Assembly (NCBI RefSeq): GCF_001761385.1
Contig: NZ_CP017476.1
Location: 372,001-436,000 of the forward strand
Direction of reading: 5' to 3'
Length of the DNA stretch: 64,000 bases
From: Hydrogenophaga crassostreae
Lineage (GTDB): Bacteria; Pseudomonadota; Gammaproteobacteria; Burkholderiales; Burkholderiaceae_C
The notes beneath the pieces were generated by a model, which was not told the origin of the DNA, did not search any database, and was given only the letters and a program-made list of their open reading frames with translations. Positions 41,095-50,541 of this stretch are shown here, one piece after another (position 1 is the stretch's first letter; each line of letters begins with the position of its first letter). A program made the position numbers and the translations under genes.

Positions 41095-42873
41095 ATGACA
41101 CTGAGCGTCCACGGTCTGACCGTCTCCCGGGGGATTGCCATTGGCCGGGCGGTCATCGTTGCGTCGAGTCGTGTCGATGTGGCGCATTATTTCGTCAAGC
41201 CAGAGCAACTGGAGTCGGAAGTTCTGCGTCTGCGCGAAGCGCGCAATGCGGTGGTTGCCGAAATCAGCAAGGTGCAGCTGAGCTTGAGCGAGCTGGCCAA
41301 TAACGATGCCCATCCCGAGCTCAGCGCATTGCTCGATGTGCACCTGATGCTGTTGCAGGACGAGCAGCTCACCAGCGGCGTCAAGCACTGGATCGTTGAC
41401 CGTCACTACAACGCCGAATGGGCGCTGACCACGCAACTGGAAATCATTGCCCGCCAGTTCGACGAGATGGAAGACCCCTACCTGCGCGAGCGCAAGGCCG
41501 ATCTCGAACAGGTTGTCGAACGCATGCTGCGGTTTATGCGTGGTGTGTCCTCACCGGTGACCAAGCCTCCCCTCGCGCTGTCGGGCGGCGAAGGGGACGA
41601 CGCGCTGACGGCCGAGACCGAAGATGTACCGCTGGTTCTGATTGCCCACGACCTGTCGCCGGCCGACATGCTGCAGTTCAAACAAAGCGTGTTCGCGGGA
41701 TTTGTCACCGATGTGGGTGGCAAAACCAGCCATACCGCCATCGTTGCCCGCAGCATGGACATTCCGGCTGTGGTGGGCGCGCGCTCTGCCAGTCAGGTGA
41801 TTCGACAGGACGACTGGGTCATCATCGACGGCGATGCCGGTGTGGTGGTGATCGATCCGTCGGCCATCGTCTTGGCCGAATACGAACAGAAGCGGCGCCA
41901 GGGTGAGGTGGAGCGTGAGCGTCTTTCAAGACTCAAGAGCACCCCCGCGATCACGCTTGACGGTCAGCGCATCGAGCTGATGGCCAACATCGAGCAGCCC
42001 GGTGATGCGGTGGCCGCGCTGAAAGCCGGCGCGGTTGGAGTGGGCCTGTTCCGAACCGAATTCCTGTTCATGGGGCGCAATGGCAAGCTGCCCGACGAAG
42101 ATGAGCAATACGCAGCCTACCTGGCTGCGGCAGAGGGTATGCACGGCCTGCCGGTCACGATCCGGACCGTGGATGTGGGCGCCGACAAACCACTCGATCG
42201 CGCTGCTGGCGGGCGTTCGGGCGAAGACCACCTCAATCCGGCACTGGGCTTGCGCGCCATTCGCTGGAGTCTGTCTGAGCCCACCATGTTCCTGATGCAG
42301 TTGCGTGCCATCTTGCGTGCCGCTGCCCATGGCGCCATCAATTTGCTGGTCCCGATGCTTGCGCACGCCAGTGAAATCCGCCAGACCCTGGCGCTGGTCG
42401 ATCGCGCCCGTGCCCAGCTCGATGAGCGGGGCCAGGTATACGGTGCCGTTCGTCTGGGGGCCATGATCGAAATCCCAGCCGCAGCCCTGAGCATCCCGCT
42501 CTTTTTGCGGCACTTCGATTTCCTCTCCATCGGTACCAATGACCTGATTCAGTACACCCTGGCCGTCGACCGGGCCGATGAAACCGTGGCGCATTTGTAT
42601 GACCCGCTGCACCCCGCGGTTTTGCACTTGTTGTCCAACACCATTTCGCTCTGCCGCAACCAGGGCAAAAGCGTGAGCGTGTGTGGCGAAATGGCGGGTG
42701 ATGTGACCATGACGCGGCTGTTGCTGGGCTTGGGCTTGCGCACTTTTTCCATGCATCCGTCCCAGATACTTGCGGTCAAACAGCAAATTGTGCGCAGCGA
42801 CACAGCCAAACTGGCGGTGTGGGCTCAAAGCGTTTTGGCCGCCGATGATCCGGCTGCCCTGATGGCTGACTGA
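41095..42873 (+). CDS. ptsI: Phosphoenolpyruvate-protein phosphotransferase (PTS enzyme I)
   Basis: The 592-residue protein uses PEP to phosphorylate itself at the histidine in G-G-K-T-S-H-T-A (about His213) and then HPr. The PEP-binding C-terminal barrel has G-L-F-R-T-E-F-L-F-M, R-A-I-L-R-A-A near its middle, and the catalytic cysteine region V-C-G-E-M-A-G-D near 525. With HPr and EIIA-Man it forms a complete phosphorelay without a sugar permease. Confidence 0.95.
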   Translation: MTLSVHGLTVSRGIAIGRAVIVASSRVDVAHYFVKPEQLESEVLRLREARNAVVAEISKVQLSLSELANNDAHPELSALLDVHLMLLQDEQLTSGVKHWIVDRHYNAEWALTTQLEIIARQFDEMEDPYLRERKADLEQVVERMLRFMRGVSSPVTKPPLALSGGEGDDALTAETEDVPLVLIAHDLSPADMLQFKQSVFAGFVTDVGGKTSHTAIVARSMDIPAVVGARSASQVIRQDDWVIIDGDAGVVVIDPSAIVLAEYEQKRRQGEVERERLSRLKSTPAITLDGQRIELMANIEQPGDAVAALKAGAVGVGLFRTEFLFMGRNGKLPDEDEQYAAYLAAAEGMHGLPVTIRTVDVGADKPLDRAAGGRSGEDHLNPALGLRAIRWSLSEPTMFLMQLRAILRAAAHGAINLLVPMLAHASEIRQTLALVDRARAQLDERGQVYGAVRLGAMIEIPAAALSIPLFLRHFDFLSIGTNDLIQYTLAVDRADETVAHLYDPLHPAVLHLLSNTISLCRNQGKSVSVCGEMAGDVTMTRLLLGLGLRTFSMHPSQILAVKQQIVRSDTAKLAVWAQSVLAADDPAALMAD

Positions 42874-42884
42874 GCCTCCTGACC

Positions 42885-43274
42885 ATGCTGCTGCGCATCC
42901 ATCACGCTGCGATCATCTGCTCGGACTACCAACGATCCAAGCGGTTCTATACCGAGGTGCTCGGCCTGAAAACCGTTGCCGAACATTTCCGTGAAGCGCG
43001 CAATTCCTGGAAGCTCGATCTGGGGTTGCCCGATGGCTCGCAGGTTGAGCTCTTCTCGTTTTCCGGCGCGCCACCCCGACCGTCCTACCCGGAGGCCCAA
43101 GGCCTGCGCCACCTGGCCTTTGCCGTGGCGGATGTGGCCGATTTCCAGCAGAGGCTCGAATCGATGGGCGTGACCACCGAAGGCATTCGCGTGGACGAAT
43201 TCACCGGCCAGCGCTTTGTCTTTTTCGCTGACCCGGATGGTTTGCCGCTGGAACTGTACGAAGCCGCAGCCTGA
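42885..43274 (+). CDS. VOC-family (glyoxalase/bleomycin resistance) protein
   Basis: The 129-residue protein has the vicinal-oxygen-chelate fold, starting R-I-H-H-A-A-I-I-C-S-D-Y, with a second metal-type histidine in G-L-R-H-L-A-F and Glu in P-L-E-L-Y-E near the end. It resembles the YaeR/SMU type lactoylglutathione lyase-like proteins. It begins 11 bases after ptsI on the same strand. Substrate unknown. Confidence 0.85.
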   Translation: MLLRIHHAAIICSDYQRSKRFYTEVLGLKTVAEHFREARNSWKLDLGLPDGSQVELFSFSGAPPRPSYPEAQGLRHLAFAVADVADFQQRLESMGVTTEGIRVDEFTGQRFVFFADPDGLPLELYEAAA

Positions 43275-43281
43275 CCTGCGG

Positions 43282-43581
43282 TCAGCCATCGACTTCAAAT
43301 TCGCGCATCAGCGCTTCGCCCCATTCCCACGGCCCGGTCAGCGTCAGCGTGACCGTGGTCCACTCGCCATCGCGGCTTGTTTGTTCGTCCGCATCCCAGG
43401 CGCCGCCTTCGTCCAGGGGGCCTCTGGGGCCAGGTTCGTTAGACATTGCGGCGGACAAAACCGCCTGAGCCTCGGCCTTTGCATCGGGCCAATCGGCGTC
43501 GCGCACGCTGGCCATGGCCTCCCAGGTGCCGGTGCCCTCGCCATCGTCGCTGGCGTCAAAAATCAGGTAGTTCAGTTGCAT
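43282..43581 (-). CDS. Conserved hypothetical protein, acidic
   Basis: The 99-residue protein is acidic, with a start L-N-Y-L-I-F-D-A-S-D-D and two short strands ending G-P-W-E-W-G. The ATG at 43581 is preferred to the longer frame. I do not recognise a family. It lies downstream of the small membrane protein and P450 genes on the same strand, so it may belong to their transcript. Confidence 0.6.
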   Translation of the reverse strand: MQLNYLIFDASDDGEGTGTWEAMASVRDADWPDAKAEAQAVLSAAMSNEPGPRGPLDEGGAWDADEQTSRDGEWTTVTLTLTGPWEWGEALMREFEVDG

Positions 43582-43603
43582 GCGCCGATTGTCGTGCCAA
43601 GGG

Positions 43604-43990
43604 TCAGACCAATCCCATCCCTGCCCAGCCGGCCGCCAGCAACAAGGCCAGCCATGCAGGGTGCTTGCCGCGCGTGGCCCAGGCGACGAGCAAGGCTGCC
43701 GCGGCCAGTGTGAGCGTACAGATGGCGACAAGATCGTGGCGCAGGCTGGGCGGCACGTCGGGCTGCGCAGCACGGATCAGCAGCGCCGAGATGCACCAGT
43801 TGAAGCCGGTAACCAGGTGCCACGAACCCCAAAGAATGCGCACCTGGAACTCGCGCAGCAGCGGCGCGCCATGGGTGGGCACCAGGCCGCCCTGGCGCAT
43901 GTGCCGGAAAATGCGGGTCTCGCCCATGACCGAGTGCACGGCCCCGATCAAAAAAGCCAGCAACCCGGCGGCCAGCAACCAGGCGTTCAT
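43604..43990 (-). CDS. Small integral membrane protein downstream of P450
   Basis: The 128-residue protein has four hydrophobic segments: residues about 2-20, 55-75, 82-100 and 105-125. It contains a conserved-looking H-S-V-M-G-E-T in the first loop. Its start overlaps the P450 stop by four bases, so translation is coupled. I do not recognise its family. It may be a membrane partner for the P450 or its product. Confidence 0.65.
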   Translation of the reverse strand: MNAWLLAAGLLAFLIGAVHSVMGETRIFRHMRQGGLVPTHGAPLLREFQVRILWGSWHLVTGFNWCISALLIRAAQPDVPPSLRHDLVAICTLTLAAAALLVAWATRGKHPAWLALLLAAGWAGMGLV

Positions 43991-45426
43991 GGCGCAGCCC
44001 CTTGGCCGGCGCGGGCGTTTGGCACCCGGTGCAGCCACAGCTGTATGGACTGCTTGGGCCGAAGCGTCACGTGCATTTCTGGCTCGGCACGCGGTGCGTT
44101 GTCTGGCAAGTGGAGTTCAAAGCGCTGCAGCAGCATGGCCGAGAGCAGCGTCATCTCGAGCATCGCAAAGTGTTGACCCAGACACACGCGGGGCCCCGCG
44201 CCGAAGGGCATGAAGGCACCTCGCGGGATGGGCGAGGCGCCTTCCAGGAAGCGTTCGGGCAGGAAGGCTTCGGCGTTTGCAAAATTGCGTTCATCGCGGT
44301 GCAGCACATAGGGCGCAATGCGCAACATGGCGCCTTTGGGAGTGTGCCATCCGCCGAGCTCAATCGGTGCGGTGGTGCGGCGCGCCATGATGGCCGCCAC
44401 GGGTGGGTACAGGCGCATGGCTTCTTTGAGCGTGGCGGTGAGCCATGGCAGTTGGGGCAGATGCTCGGGGCCGGGTGTGCCTGCGCCCACCACCGATGCC
44501 ACTTCTTCCCGCGCGCGTTTTGCCGCCTCGGGGTGCTCGGCCATCAGGCGGCTCCACCAGAGCAGGGCCGTGGCCGAGGTTTCGTGCCCGGCCTGGAAGC
44601 TCACCATGCATTGGTCAAACACCTCTTGGGGCGACAAGATTTCACCCGTTTCTTCATCGCGCAGGGCCAGCAGGCGACCGAGCAGATCGGCGTGGTCGCC
44701 GCCTTCAACGTGGGAGGAGCGTCGAGCATCGATGTGGCCTCGAATCAGGCTGCGCAGGGTGTGCAATGCCTGGCGCTTGGCCGCCTTGCCAGGCAGGGGC
44801 AGCCAGTCGGGCAGCGTGAAGAGATGGAACATCTCTCGGTAACCAGTGGTTGAGAGCACTTGGGTGGCCTTCGCGGCCGCGAGGGATTCTGGCTCGGCCG
44901 TCTGGCTGAACAGTGTGCGCAGGATCACGTCCATGGCCGCGCCGCTCCACAGCGTGTCCATGTTCACCAAGGCGCGCTCCTGACCTTTGGGCGATACCGC
45001 ATCAAAGGCTTCTTTGGCCGCCGTGGTCATCAACTGCGCATAGCCGTTCACGCGTTGGGGTGTGAAGGCTGTCATCAGCATGCGGCGCTGGCGTTGCCAG
45101 GTGGCGCCTTCAGTCACCAGCACACTTTGGCCAAAGACCTCGGAGAACACCTCAATGCCGCGTTCCCACCGAAGGAGGTGGTCGGCATGGGTGACCAGCG
45201 CTTCGCGCACCAAGTCGGGCGACATCAGATCCCAGACATTTTCTGACAGCAGCTTCATGTGGCTGATGTCGCCATGGTCACGGCGAAGGCGGGTGCAAAA
45301 ACCGAGGTAGTCGGTCTTCATTTCTTTGAGCAAAGGCAGCCCCCACCAGCGACTTGCCGGGCCGGACGGCCGGCCTGCACGGGCAGGGCTGTTCGGAGGA
45401 TGCATGGTGCTGGTGTGCAAGTTCAT
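43987..45426 (-). CDS. Cytochrome P450
   Basis: The 479-residue monooxygenase has the I-helix oxygen motif A-G-H-E-T-S, the ExxR in E-A-M-R and the haem loop F-G-A-G-P-R-V-C-L-G with Cys415 as ligand. The layout resembles class II/CYP4-like or fatty-acid hydroxylase-type bacterial P450s. No ferredoxin or reductase gene is next to it. An AraC regulator is divergent 97 bases away, suggesting inducible control. Substrate unknown. Confidence 0.93.
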   Translation of the reverse strand: MNLHTSTMHPPNSPARAGRPSGPASRWWGLPLLKEMKTDYLGFCTRLRRDHGDISHMKLLSENVWDLMSPDLVREALVTHADHLLRWERGIEVFSEVFGQSVLVTEGATWQRQRRMLMTAFTPQRVNGYAQLMTTAAKEAFDAVSPKGQERALVNMDTLWSGAAMDVILRTLFSQTAEPESLAAAKATQVLSTTGYREMFHLFTLPDWLPLPGKAAKRQALHTLRSLIRGHIDARRSSHVEGGDHADLLGRLLALRDEETGEILSPQEVFDQCMVSFQAGHETSATALLWWSRLMAEHPEAAKRAREEVASVVGAGTPGPEHLPQLPWLTATLKEAMRLYPPVAAIMARRTTAPIELGGWHTPKGAMLRIAPYVLHRDERNFANAEAFLPERFLEGASPIPRGAFMPFGAGPRVCLGQHFAMLEMTLLSAMLLQRFELHLPDNAPRAEPEMHVTLRPKQSIQLWLHRVPNARAGQGAAP

Positions 45427-45523
45427 GGCGCCATGCTCGGGCCTTGTCGGGCGTTTGTATTGAACGATGTCGACACGGCGGGGTTATTCGGGAGCCTTGG
45501 TTCTTTTCTCCTACACTGCGCCC

Positions 45524-46432
45524 ATGGCCACCTTGGCTCAACGCCCCTGCCCCATCCACCCCGAGCTGTTGCCCAGCGGCGCAATGTGGCAGCCGCGTGC
45601 ATCGCTGGCCAATTGTCTGCGCGGGGTTTTGGTTCGCAGCACTTTGGGTGCAGATCTGGACGACGCACAGCGCATCAACCATTTTCCGGCGTCGCCCTTG
45701 TGCAGCTTGGGCTGGTTGTTTTCCGGGAGCAGCAGTGTGTTGTCATCGCCCCAAGGTTCGCCTGAACAAGCGTTGGCTGGCGAACGCGTCCCGTTGTCGG
45801 CTCGCTGGGTGTTGGCGGGCCCTCAAACGCAACCCACCGCGACCTGGAGTCCAGGCCCTGCGCACGGCATGATGGTGATGTTCATGCCCGATGCGTTGCA
45901 CCTCTTGACCGGGCTGGAGCCGGTGGAACTGATCGACCAGTTTGTGGATGCCAGCGAACTTCTGCCGCTCGACTGGATGGCCATGTGCCAACAGGTGCAA
46001 GGCGCCCCAGAAGATGCGCAGCGGTTGGCGATATTGGAAAACTTTTTGGATCCTCGCTGGCAGGCCTGCAGGCCCACCTTGCCCCTGTATGCCCATCGGT
46101 ACGCCGATTGGGCGCTGCACCTGGCCCAACGCGCGGCCCTCTCGGGGCCCGGTCGCAGTGCCCGTCAGCTGGAACGGCGCGTGAAGCGGTGGTCCGGCTT
46201 GCCGATGCGCGAACTGCGCGGCCTGGGGCGCGCCGAGCAGGCGTTTTTCAATGTGATGGCCGCGCAAAACGAAGGCCCATTCAGTTGGGCCGATATTGCC
46301 ACCGACAACGGCTACGCCGACCAGTCCCATTTGTGTCGTACCGTGCGGCGCATCACCGGTTTCAGCCCAGAAGCCTTGCGGCAAGGCATCCAGCGCCAGG
46401 AGAGTTTCTGGGCTTACCGGGTCTGGATGTGA
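45524..46432 (+). CDS. AraC-family transcriptional regulator
   Basis: The 302-residue protein has an N-terminal unassigned sensor domain and a C-terminal AraC helix-turn-helix: D-I-A-T-D-N-G-Y-A-D-Q-S-H-L-C-R-T-V-R-R and the following T-G-F-S-P. The ATG at 45524 is preferred to an earlier GTG. It is divergent from the P450 gene and probably controls it. A terminator follows. Confidence 0.85.
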   Translation: MATLAQRPCPIHPELLPSGAMWQPRASLANCLRGVLVRSTLGADLDDAQRINHFPASPLCSLGWLFSGSSSVLSSPQGSPEQALAGERVPLSARWVLAGPQTQPTATWSPGPAHGMMVMFMPDALHLLTGLEPVELIDQFVDASELLPLDWMAMCQQVQGAPEDAQRLAILENFLDPRWQACRPTLPLYAHRYADWALHLAQRAALSGPGRSARQLERRVKRWSGLPMRELRGLGRAEQAFFNVMAAQNEGPFSWADIATDNGYADQSHLCRTVRRITGFSPEALRQGIQRQESFWAYRVWM

Positions 46433-46448
46433 GGTGAATCAGAAAAGA

Positions 46449-46474
46449 AAAACGGCGCCCTAAGGCGCCGTTTT
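46449..46474. terminator. Terminator between AraC and glcB genes
   Basis: AAAACGGCGCC (46449-46459) pairs with GGCGCCGTTTT (46464-46474) around CTAA. The genes converge and the A/T ends make it bidirectional. Confidence 0.9.
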
Positions 46475-46498
46475 GTTTCTGTTGCCTGTGTGGTGTGA

Positions 46499-48697
46499 TC
46501 AGGCCGCTGCTTTGACCTTCAAGCGCCAGGCATGCAGCAAAGGCTCGGTGTAACCGCTCGGCTGTTCCTTGCCTTTGAACACCAGATCCAGTGCGGCCTG
46601 GTAGGCCATGCTGGTGTCGAAGTTGCCGGCCATTTTTTTGTACAGCGGGTCGCTGCCGTTTTGCTGATCGACCACGGCGGCCATGCGCTGGAATGTCGCG
46701 TGTATACGGCCTTCGCTGACGATGCCATGGTGCAGCCAGTTGGCCATGTGCTGGCTGGAAATGCGCAGCGTGGCGCGGTCTTCCATCAGGCCCACGTTGT
46801 GGATGTCGGGCACCTTGGAGCAGCCCACGCCCTGGTCAACCCAGCGCACCACGTAGCCCAGAATGCCCTGGGCGTTGTTGTCGAGCTCCTGCTGGATTTC
46901 TGTGTCGCTCCAGCTCGGGTTCGCGCTCACAGGCACGGTCAGCAAACCGGTCAGCAGGTTGTCGCGTTCGGCGTTGAAGTCAATCTTTTCCATTTCCTTT
47001 TGCACGTCGGACACCAAGACCTGGTGGTAGTGCAGGGCGTGCAATGTGGCGCCGGTGGGGCTGGGTACCCAGGCGGTGTTGGCGCCGGCTTTGGGGTGGC
47101 CGATCTTTTGTTCCAGCATGGCCGCCATCAGGTCGGGCATGGCCCACATGCCCTTGCCAATCTGGGCCTTGCCGCGCAGGCCGCAGTTGAGACCGACCAG
47201 CACGTTGTTGCGCTCGTAGGCCTGGATCCAGGCGCTGGTTTTCATGTCGCCCTTGCGGATCATGGGGCCGGCCAGCATGGCGGAGTGCATCTCGTCACCG
47301 GTGCGGTCGAGGAAGCCGGTGTTGATGAAGGCCACGCGGCTGGATGCGGCGGCGATGCACGCGGCGAGGTTGACGCTGGTGCGGCGTTCTTCGTCCATGA
47401 TGCCCAGCTTGACGGTGCTGTCTTTCAGGCCCAGAACCTGCTCGACGCGACCGAACAATTCGGCGGCGAAAGCCACTTCTTTGGGGCCGTGCATCTTGGG
47501 CTTGACGATGTAGACCGAACCGGTGCGGCTGTTTCGAATGCCTGCGCTGGCGTTTTTCTGCAGGTCGTGCAGGGCGATGGTGGTGGTGACCATCGCGTCC
47601 ATGATGCCTTCGGGAATCTCCTTGCCTTCCGCACCCCAGAGGATGGCGGGGTTGCTCATCAGGTGGCCAACGTTGCGCACAAACATGAGGCTGCGGCCGT
47701 GCAGGCGCACGTCGCCACTGCCCTTGGACGCCGTGTACAAACGGTCAGCGTTCAGGCCGCGCTTGATGACCTTGTCACCTTTGGGCACGTCTTCTGTCAG
47801 GTCGCCCTTCAGAATGCCCAGCCAGTTGCGGTAGGCCAGGGTTTTGTCTTCGGCATCCACCGCGGCCACGGAGTCTTCCAGATCGAGAATCGTGGACAGG
47901 GCGGCTTCCATCACCACGTCTGAAATGCCGGCGGCATCGAGCTGGCCAATGGGCTTGCTGCGGTCGATGCGGATGTCGATGTGCAGGCCGTTGTGCGCCA
48001 GCAAGACACTGGACACGCCGGCGGCATCGCCCTGGTAGCCCACGAACTGCGCCGGGTTTTTCAGCCCCACGACCTGACCGCCTTTGACCGCCACTTGCAG
48101 CGCGCCGTCTTTGACGAAATACACCGTGGCGTCGGCGTGGGAAGCGCCGGCCAGCGGTGCGGAATCGTCGAGCAGCTTGCGCGCAAAAGCGACGACTTTG
48201 GCGCCGCGTTTCTCGTTGTAGCCCGGGCCTTTTTCGCAGCCCTCGGCTTCGGAGATCGCATCGGTGCCGTACAGCGCGTCGTACAGGCTGCCCCAGCGCG
48301 CATTGGCGGCGTTGAGGGCGTAGCGGGCGTTCAGGATGGGCACCACGAGTTGCGGGCCCGCCTGGATGGCCAGCTCGGCGTCGACGTTCTCGGTGGTGGC
48401 CTGCGTGTCAGCGGGTGTGGGCACCAGATAGCCGATGGTTTCCAGAAACTTGCGGTAGCCGGCCATGTCCTTGATCGGGCCGGGGTTGGCCTGGTGCCAG
48501 GTGTCGAGCTCGAGCTGAAGGCGGTCGCGCTCGGCCAGCAAGGCAGCATTTTTTGGGGCCAGGTCGGTGACGATGGCGTCAAAGCCCTTCCAGAAGGCTT
48601 CGCTGGTCACGCCGGTGCCGGGCAAGACCTGTTGGTTGATGAAGTCGGCCAGTTCGGTGGCGACTTGCAGGCCGTGGATGGTGGTGCGTTGGGTCAT
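46499..48697 (-). CDS. glcB: Malate synthase G
   Basis: The 732-residue isoform G enzyme condenses glyoxylate and acetyl-CoA to malate. Conserved pieces include N-A-R-Y-A-L-N-A-A-N-A-R-W near residue 120, M-D-E-E-R-R-T-S-V-N near 455, with catalytic residues, and N-N-A-Q-G-I-L-G-Y-V-V-R-W near 610. The start is the ATG at 48697; an upstream in-frame ATG would give a longer, atypical N-terminus. It lies downstream of a haloacid dehalogenase gene on the same strand. Confidence 0.96.
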   Translation of the reverse strand: MTQRTTIHGLQVATELADFINQQVLPGTGVTSEAFWKGFDAIVTDLAPKNAALLAERDRLQLELDTWHQANPGPIKDMAGYRKFLETIGYLVPTPADTQATTENVDAELAIQAGPQLVVPILNARYALNAANARWGSLYDALYGTDAISEAEGCEKGPGYNEKRGAKVVAFARKLLDDSAPLAGASHADATVYFVKDGALQVAVKGGQVVGLKNPAQFVGYQGDAAGVSSVLLAHNGLHIDIRIDRSKPIGQLDAAGISDVVMEAALSTILDLEDSVAAVDAEDKTLAYRNWLGILKGDLTEDVPKGDKVIKRGLNADRLYTASKGSGDVRLHGRSLMFVRNVGHLMSNPAILWGAEGKEIPEGIMDAMVTTTIALHDLQKNASAGIRNSRTGSVYIVKPKMHGPKEVAFAAELFGRVEQVLGLKDSTVKLGIMDEERRTSVNLAACIAAASSRVAFINTGFLDRTGDEMHSAMLAGPMIRKGDMKTSAWIQAYERNNVLVGLNCGLRGKAQIGKGMWAMPDLMAAMLEQKIGHPKAGANTAWVPSPTGATLHALHYHQVLVSDVQKEMEKIDFNAERDNLLTGLLTVPVSANPSWSDTEIQQELDNNAQGILGYVVRWVDQGVGCSKVPDIHNVGLMEDRATLRISSQHMANWLHHGIVSEGRIHATFQRMAAVVDQQNGSDPLYKKMAGNFDTSMAYQAALDLVFKGKEQPSGYTEPLLHAWRLKVKAAA

Positions 48698-48754
48698 GAG
48701 GTGTTCCCTTTCTAAGTCAAAAAACAGATTCAAATTGAAGCGGTGGCGCGGCGT

Positions 48755-49465
48755 TCAGGCCGCGTCCAGGTAAGCGAGCACATCGCGCAGGCTGTGGCCG
48801 ATGCGGTGGGGCAAAACGCCCAGCTCTTCGAACGGGGCGTTTTGCCGGTTCACCCAGAGGGTCTGGTAGCCGAACCAGGTGGCGGCCAAGGCGTCCCAGC
48901 TGTTGGAACTGACAAACAGGGTTTCGCTGGCGGGAACCCCGGTCGCGGCCGGTCCCAGTGCGTAAGCTTCGGGCGCAGTTTTGAACAGGCGCACCGGTTC
49001 CACGCTGATCACGTGGTCAAGCAGGGCCTCCAGCCCCGCGCTGCGAACCGAAATGCCCAGCATCTCCGGGTCGCCATTGGACAGGATGCCGGTTTTCAGG
49101 CCGCGCTCCCGCAGGCCGGTGAGCACGGCGCGGGTTTCCGGGAAGCCTGAGAGGTGGCGGTACTGCCCCATCAAGGCGCGGTGTTTGTCTTCAAAACCGC
49201 CGGCGTCCCATTCGGTGCGCGCGCGCGGTTCGATGGCCTTGATGGTGTAGCGCAGCGCCGCCTGGGTCAGCTCCCAGAACGGGCGGTAGTGGGCGCCATG
49301 GTTGCTGGTGGTGATGAGGCGGGTGTATTCGATTTGCTTGTCGCGCCAGAGCGTGGCCATGCGCTGGCCTTGGCCGGGGAACTGTTGCTCGGCCAAAAGC
49401 GCAATGCTGTACACATCGAACAAGGTGCCATAGGCGTCGAACAAAACTGCACGGGGTTTTTTCAT
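48755..49465 (-). CDS. Haloacid dehalogenase, type II
   Basis: The 236-residue HAD-superfamily protein has the nucleophile Asp in F-D-A-Y-G-T-L-F-D (residues 9-17), L-S-N-G-D near residue 125, and F-V-S-S-N-S-W-D-A near 187, which are the marks of the L-2-haloacid dehalogenase group. It would hydrolyse short 2-haloacids to 2-hydroxyacids. It precedes glcB by 57 bases on the same strand; glycolate made from haloacetate could be oxidised to glyoxylate and enter through GlcB. That link is inference. Confidence 0.9.
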   Translation of the reverse strand: MKKPRAVLFDAYGTLFDVYSIALLAEQQFPGQGQRMATLWRDKQIEYTRLITTSNHGAHYRPFWELTQAALRYTIKAIEPRARTEWDAGGFEDKHRALMGQYRHLSGFPETRAVLTGLRERGLKTGILSNGDPEMLGISVRSAGLEALLDHVISVEPVRLFKTAPEAYALGPAATGVPASETLFVSSNSWDALAATWFGYQTLWVNRQNAPFEELGVLPHRIGHSLRDVLAYLDAA

Positions 49466-49593
49466 TTCTCCACTGTATTCGATACTGGGAGATCTATTGA
49501 TTCACGTTTTTGGTTTTTATCTGTGACAAATTTGAAGGTAATTGAGTGGAAAACCCTTTCTGCGGCCGCGGGACTTCTGCCCGGGGAGCCGAC

Positions 49594-50484
49594 TCATTGC
49601 CCCAGATGGGCGAGCAGCAGTTTGGCGGCGGGCGCCAACGCCTGCTCGTCGCGGAAGCACACCGCAAAGCGGCGCTCCGCCCAGGTGTCGGTGAGCGGGA
49701 TCACGCGCAGGCCATAGCTGTCTGCGTATGGCCTGGCCACCTCGCCAGGGACCACGCAAATGCCCAGCTTGGCGCGCACGACGCGCAGCGCTGCCTCGAT
49801 GCTGGAAACGATGATGCGGATGCTCATGGTCTTGCCCTGCTCGGCCGCGGCGCGCATGAGCATGAGGTGGACTGAGCTGTTCAGGTGGATGCCGACAAAG
49901 TCCCAATCGGTGGCTTCTGCAAAAGCCAGTCGATCGACTTGGGCGAGGGGGTGGTCAGCGGGCACCACCAAGGCCAGACGATCCCGTCGGTAGGGCAGGC
50001 TTTGCAGGCCGTGCAGGTCACTCGCATCCCAGCAAACCCCCAATGAGGCGATGCCGTTGCGCACCCCTTGAATCACGGCGGTGCTGATGTGTTCTTCGAG
50101 GTCAACCCGCAGGTTGCGGTGTTCGGGCGCTTGCAGAAAAGAGGCCACGTCGTCCACCAGCGCTTCGGCCATGGCCGAGGCCGAGGCAAGCACGCGCACC
50201 TGACCGCGCACGCCGGCGGCAAAAGCCGCCATGTCGCGTTCCATGCGCTGCGCGCTCACCAGCATGGCTCGGGCGTGTTCCAGCAAGCTTTCGCCTGCGG
50301 CCGTGGGCTCTACGCCGTGGCGGCGGCGCAGCAGCAAGGGCGTTCCGAGCTGGGCTTCAAGCTGCGCCAACCGTTTGCTGACCGCGCTGCCGACCAGATT
50401 GGCCTGGGCCGCCGCGCGGGCGATGTTGCGGGTTTCACAGACGGCGACAAAGAGCCGCAGCGTGGTCAGGTCGAGGTCTCTCAT
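49594..50484 (-). CDS. LysR-family transcriptional regulator
   Basis: The 296-residue protein has the LysR helix-turn-helix over residues 1-60 (L-R-L-F-V-A-V-C-E, A-A-A-Q-A-N-L-V-G-S-A-V-S-K-R-L) and a type 2 periplasmic-binding-like effector domain. It is divergent from the lyase gene, 173 bases away, and the gap has two inverted repeats. It most likely controls the lyase/CoA transferase/TRAP set. Confidence 0.93.
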   Translation of the reverse strand: MRDLDLTTLRLFVAVCETRNIARAAAQANLVGSAVSKRLAQLEAQLGTPLLLRRRHGVEPTAAGESLLEHARAMLVSAQRMERDMAAFAAGVRGQVRVLASASAMAEALVDDVASFLQAPEHRNLRVDLEEHISTAVIQGVRNGIASLGVCWDASDLHGLQSLPYRRDRLALVVPADHPLAQVDRLAFAEATDWDFVGIHLNSSVHLMLMRAAAEQGKTMSIRIIVSSIEAALRVVRAKLGICVVPGEVARPYADSYGLRVIPLTDTWAERRFAVCFRDEQALAPAAKLLLAHLGQ

Positions 50485-50505
50485 CAGGGAAAACGCCTAT
50501 GTGAT

Positions 50506-50520
50506 ATTCCAGAACGGAAT
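50506..50520. promoter_or_regulatory. LysR-type operator, proximal
   Basis: ATTCC (50506-50510) and GGAAT (50516-50520) form a dyad with a five-base centre that contains the T-N11-A motif. It is 21 bases upstream of the lysR start, which fits autoregulation. Confidence 0.65.
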
Positions 50521-50541
50521 TAAATGGGTTCCAAACGATCG

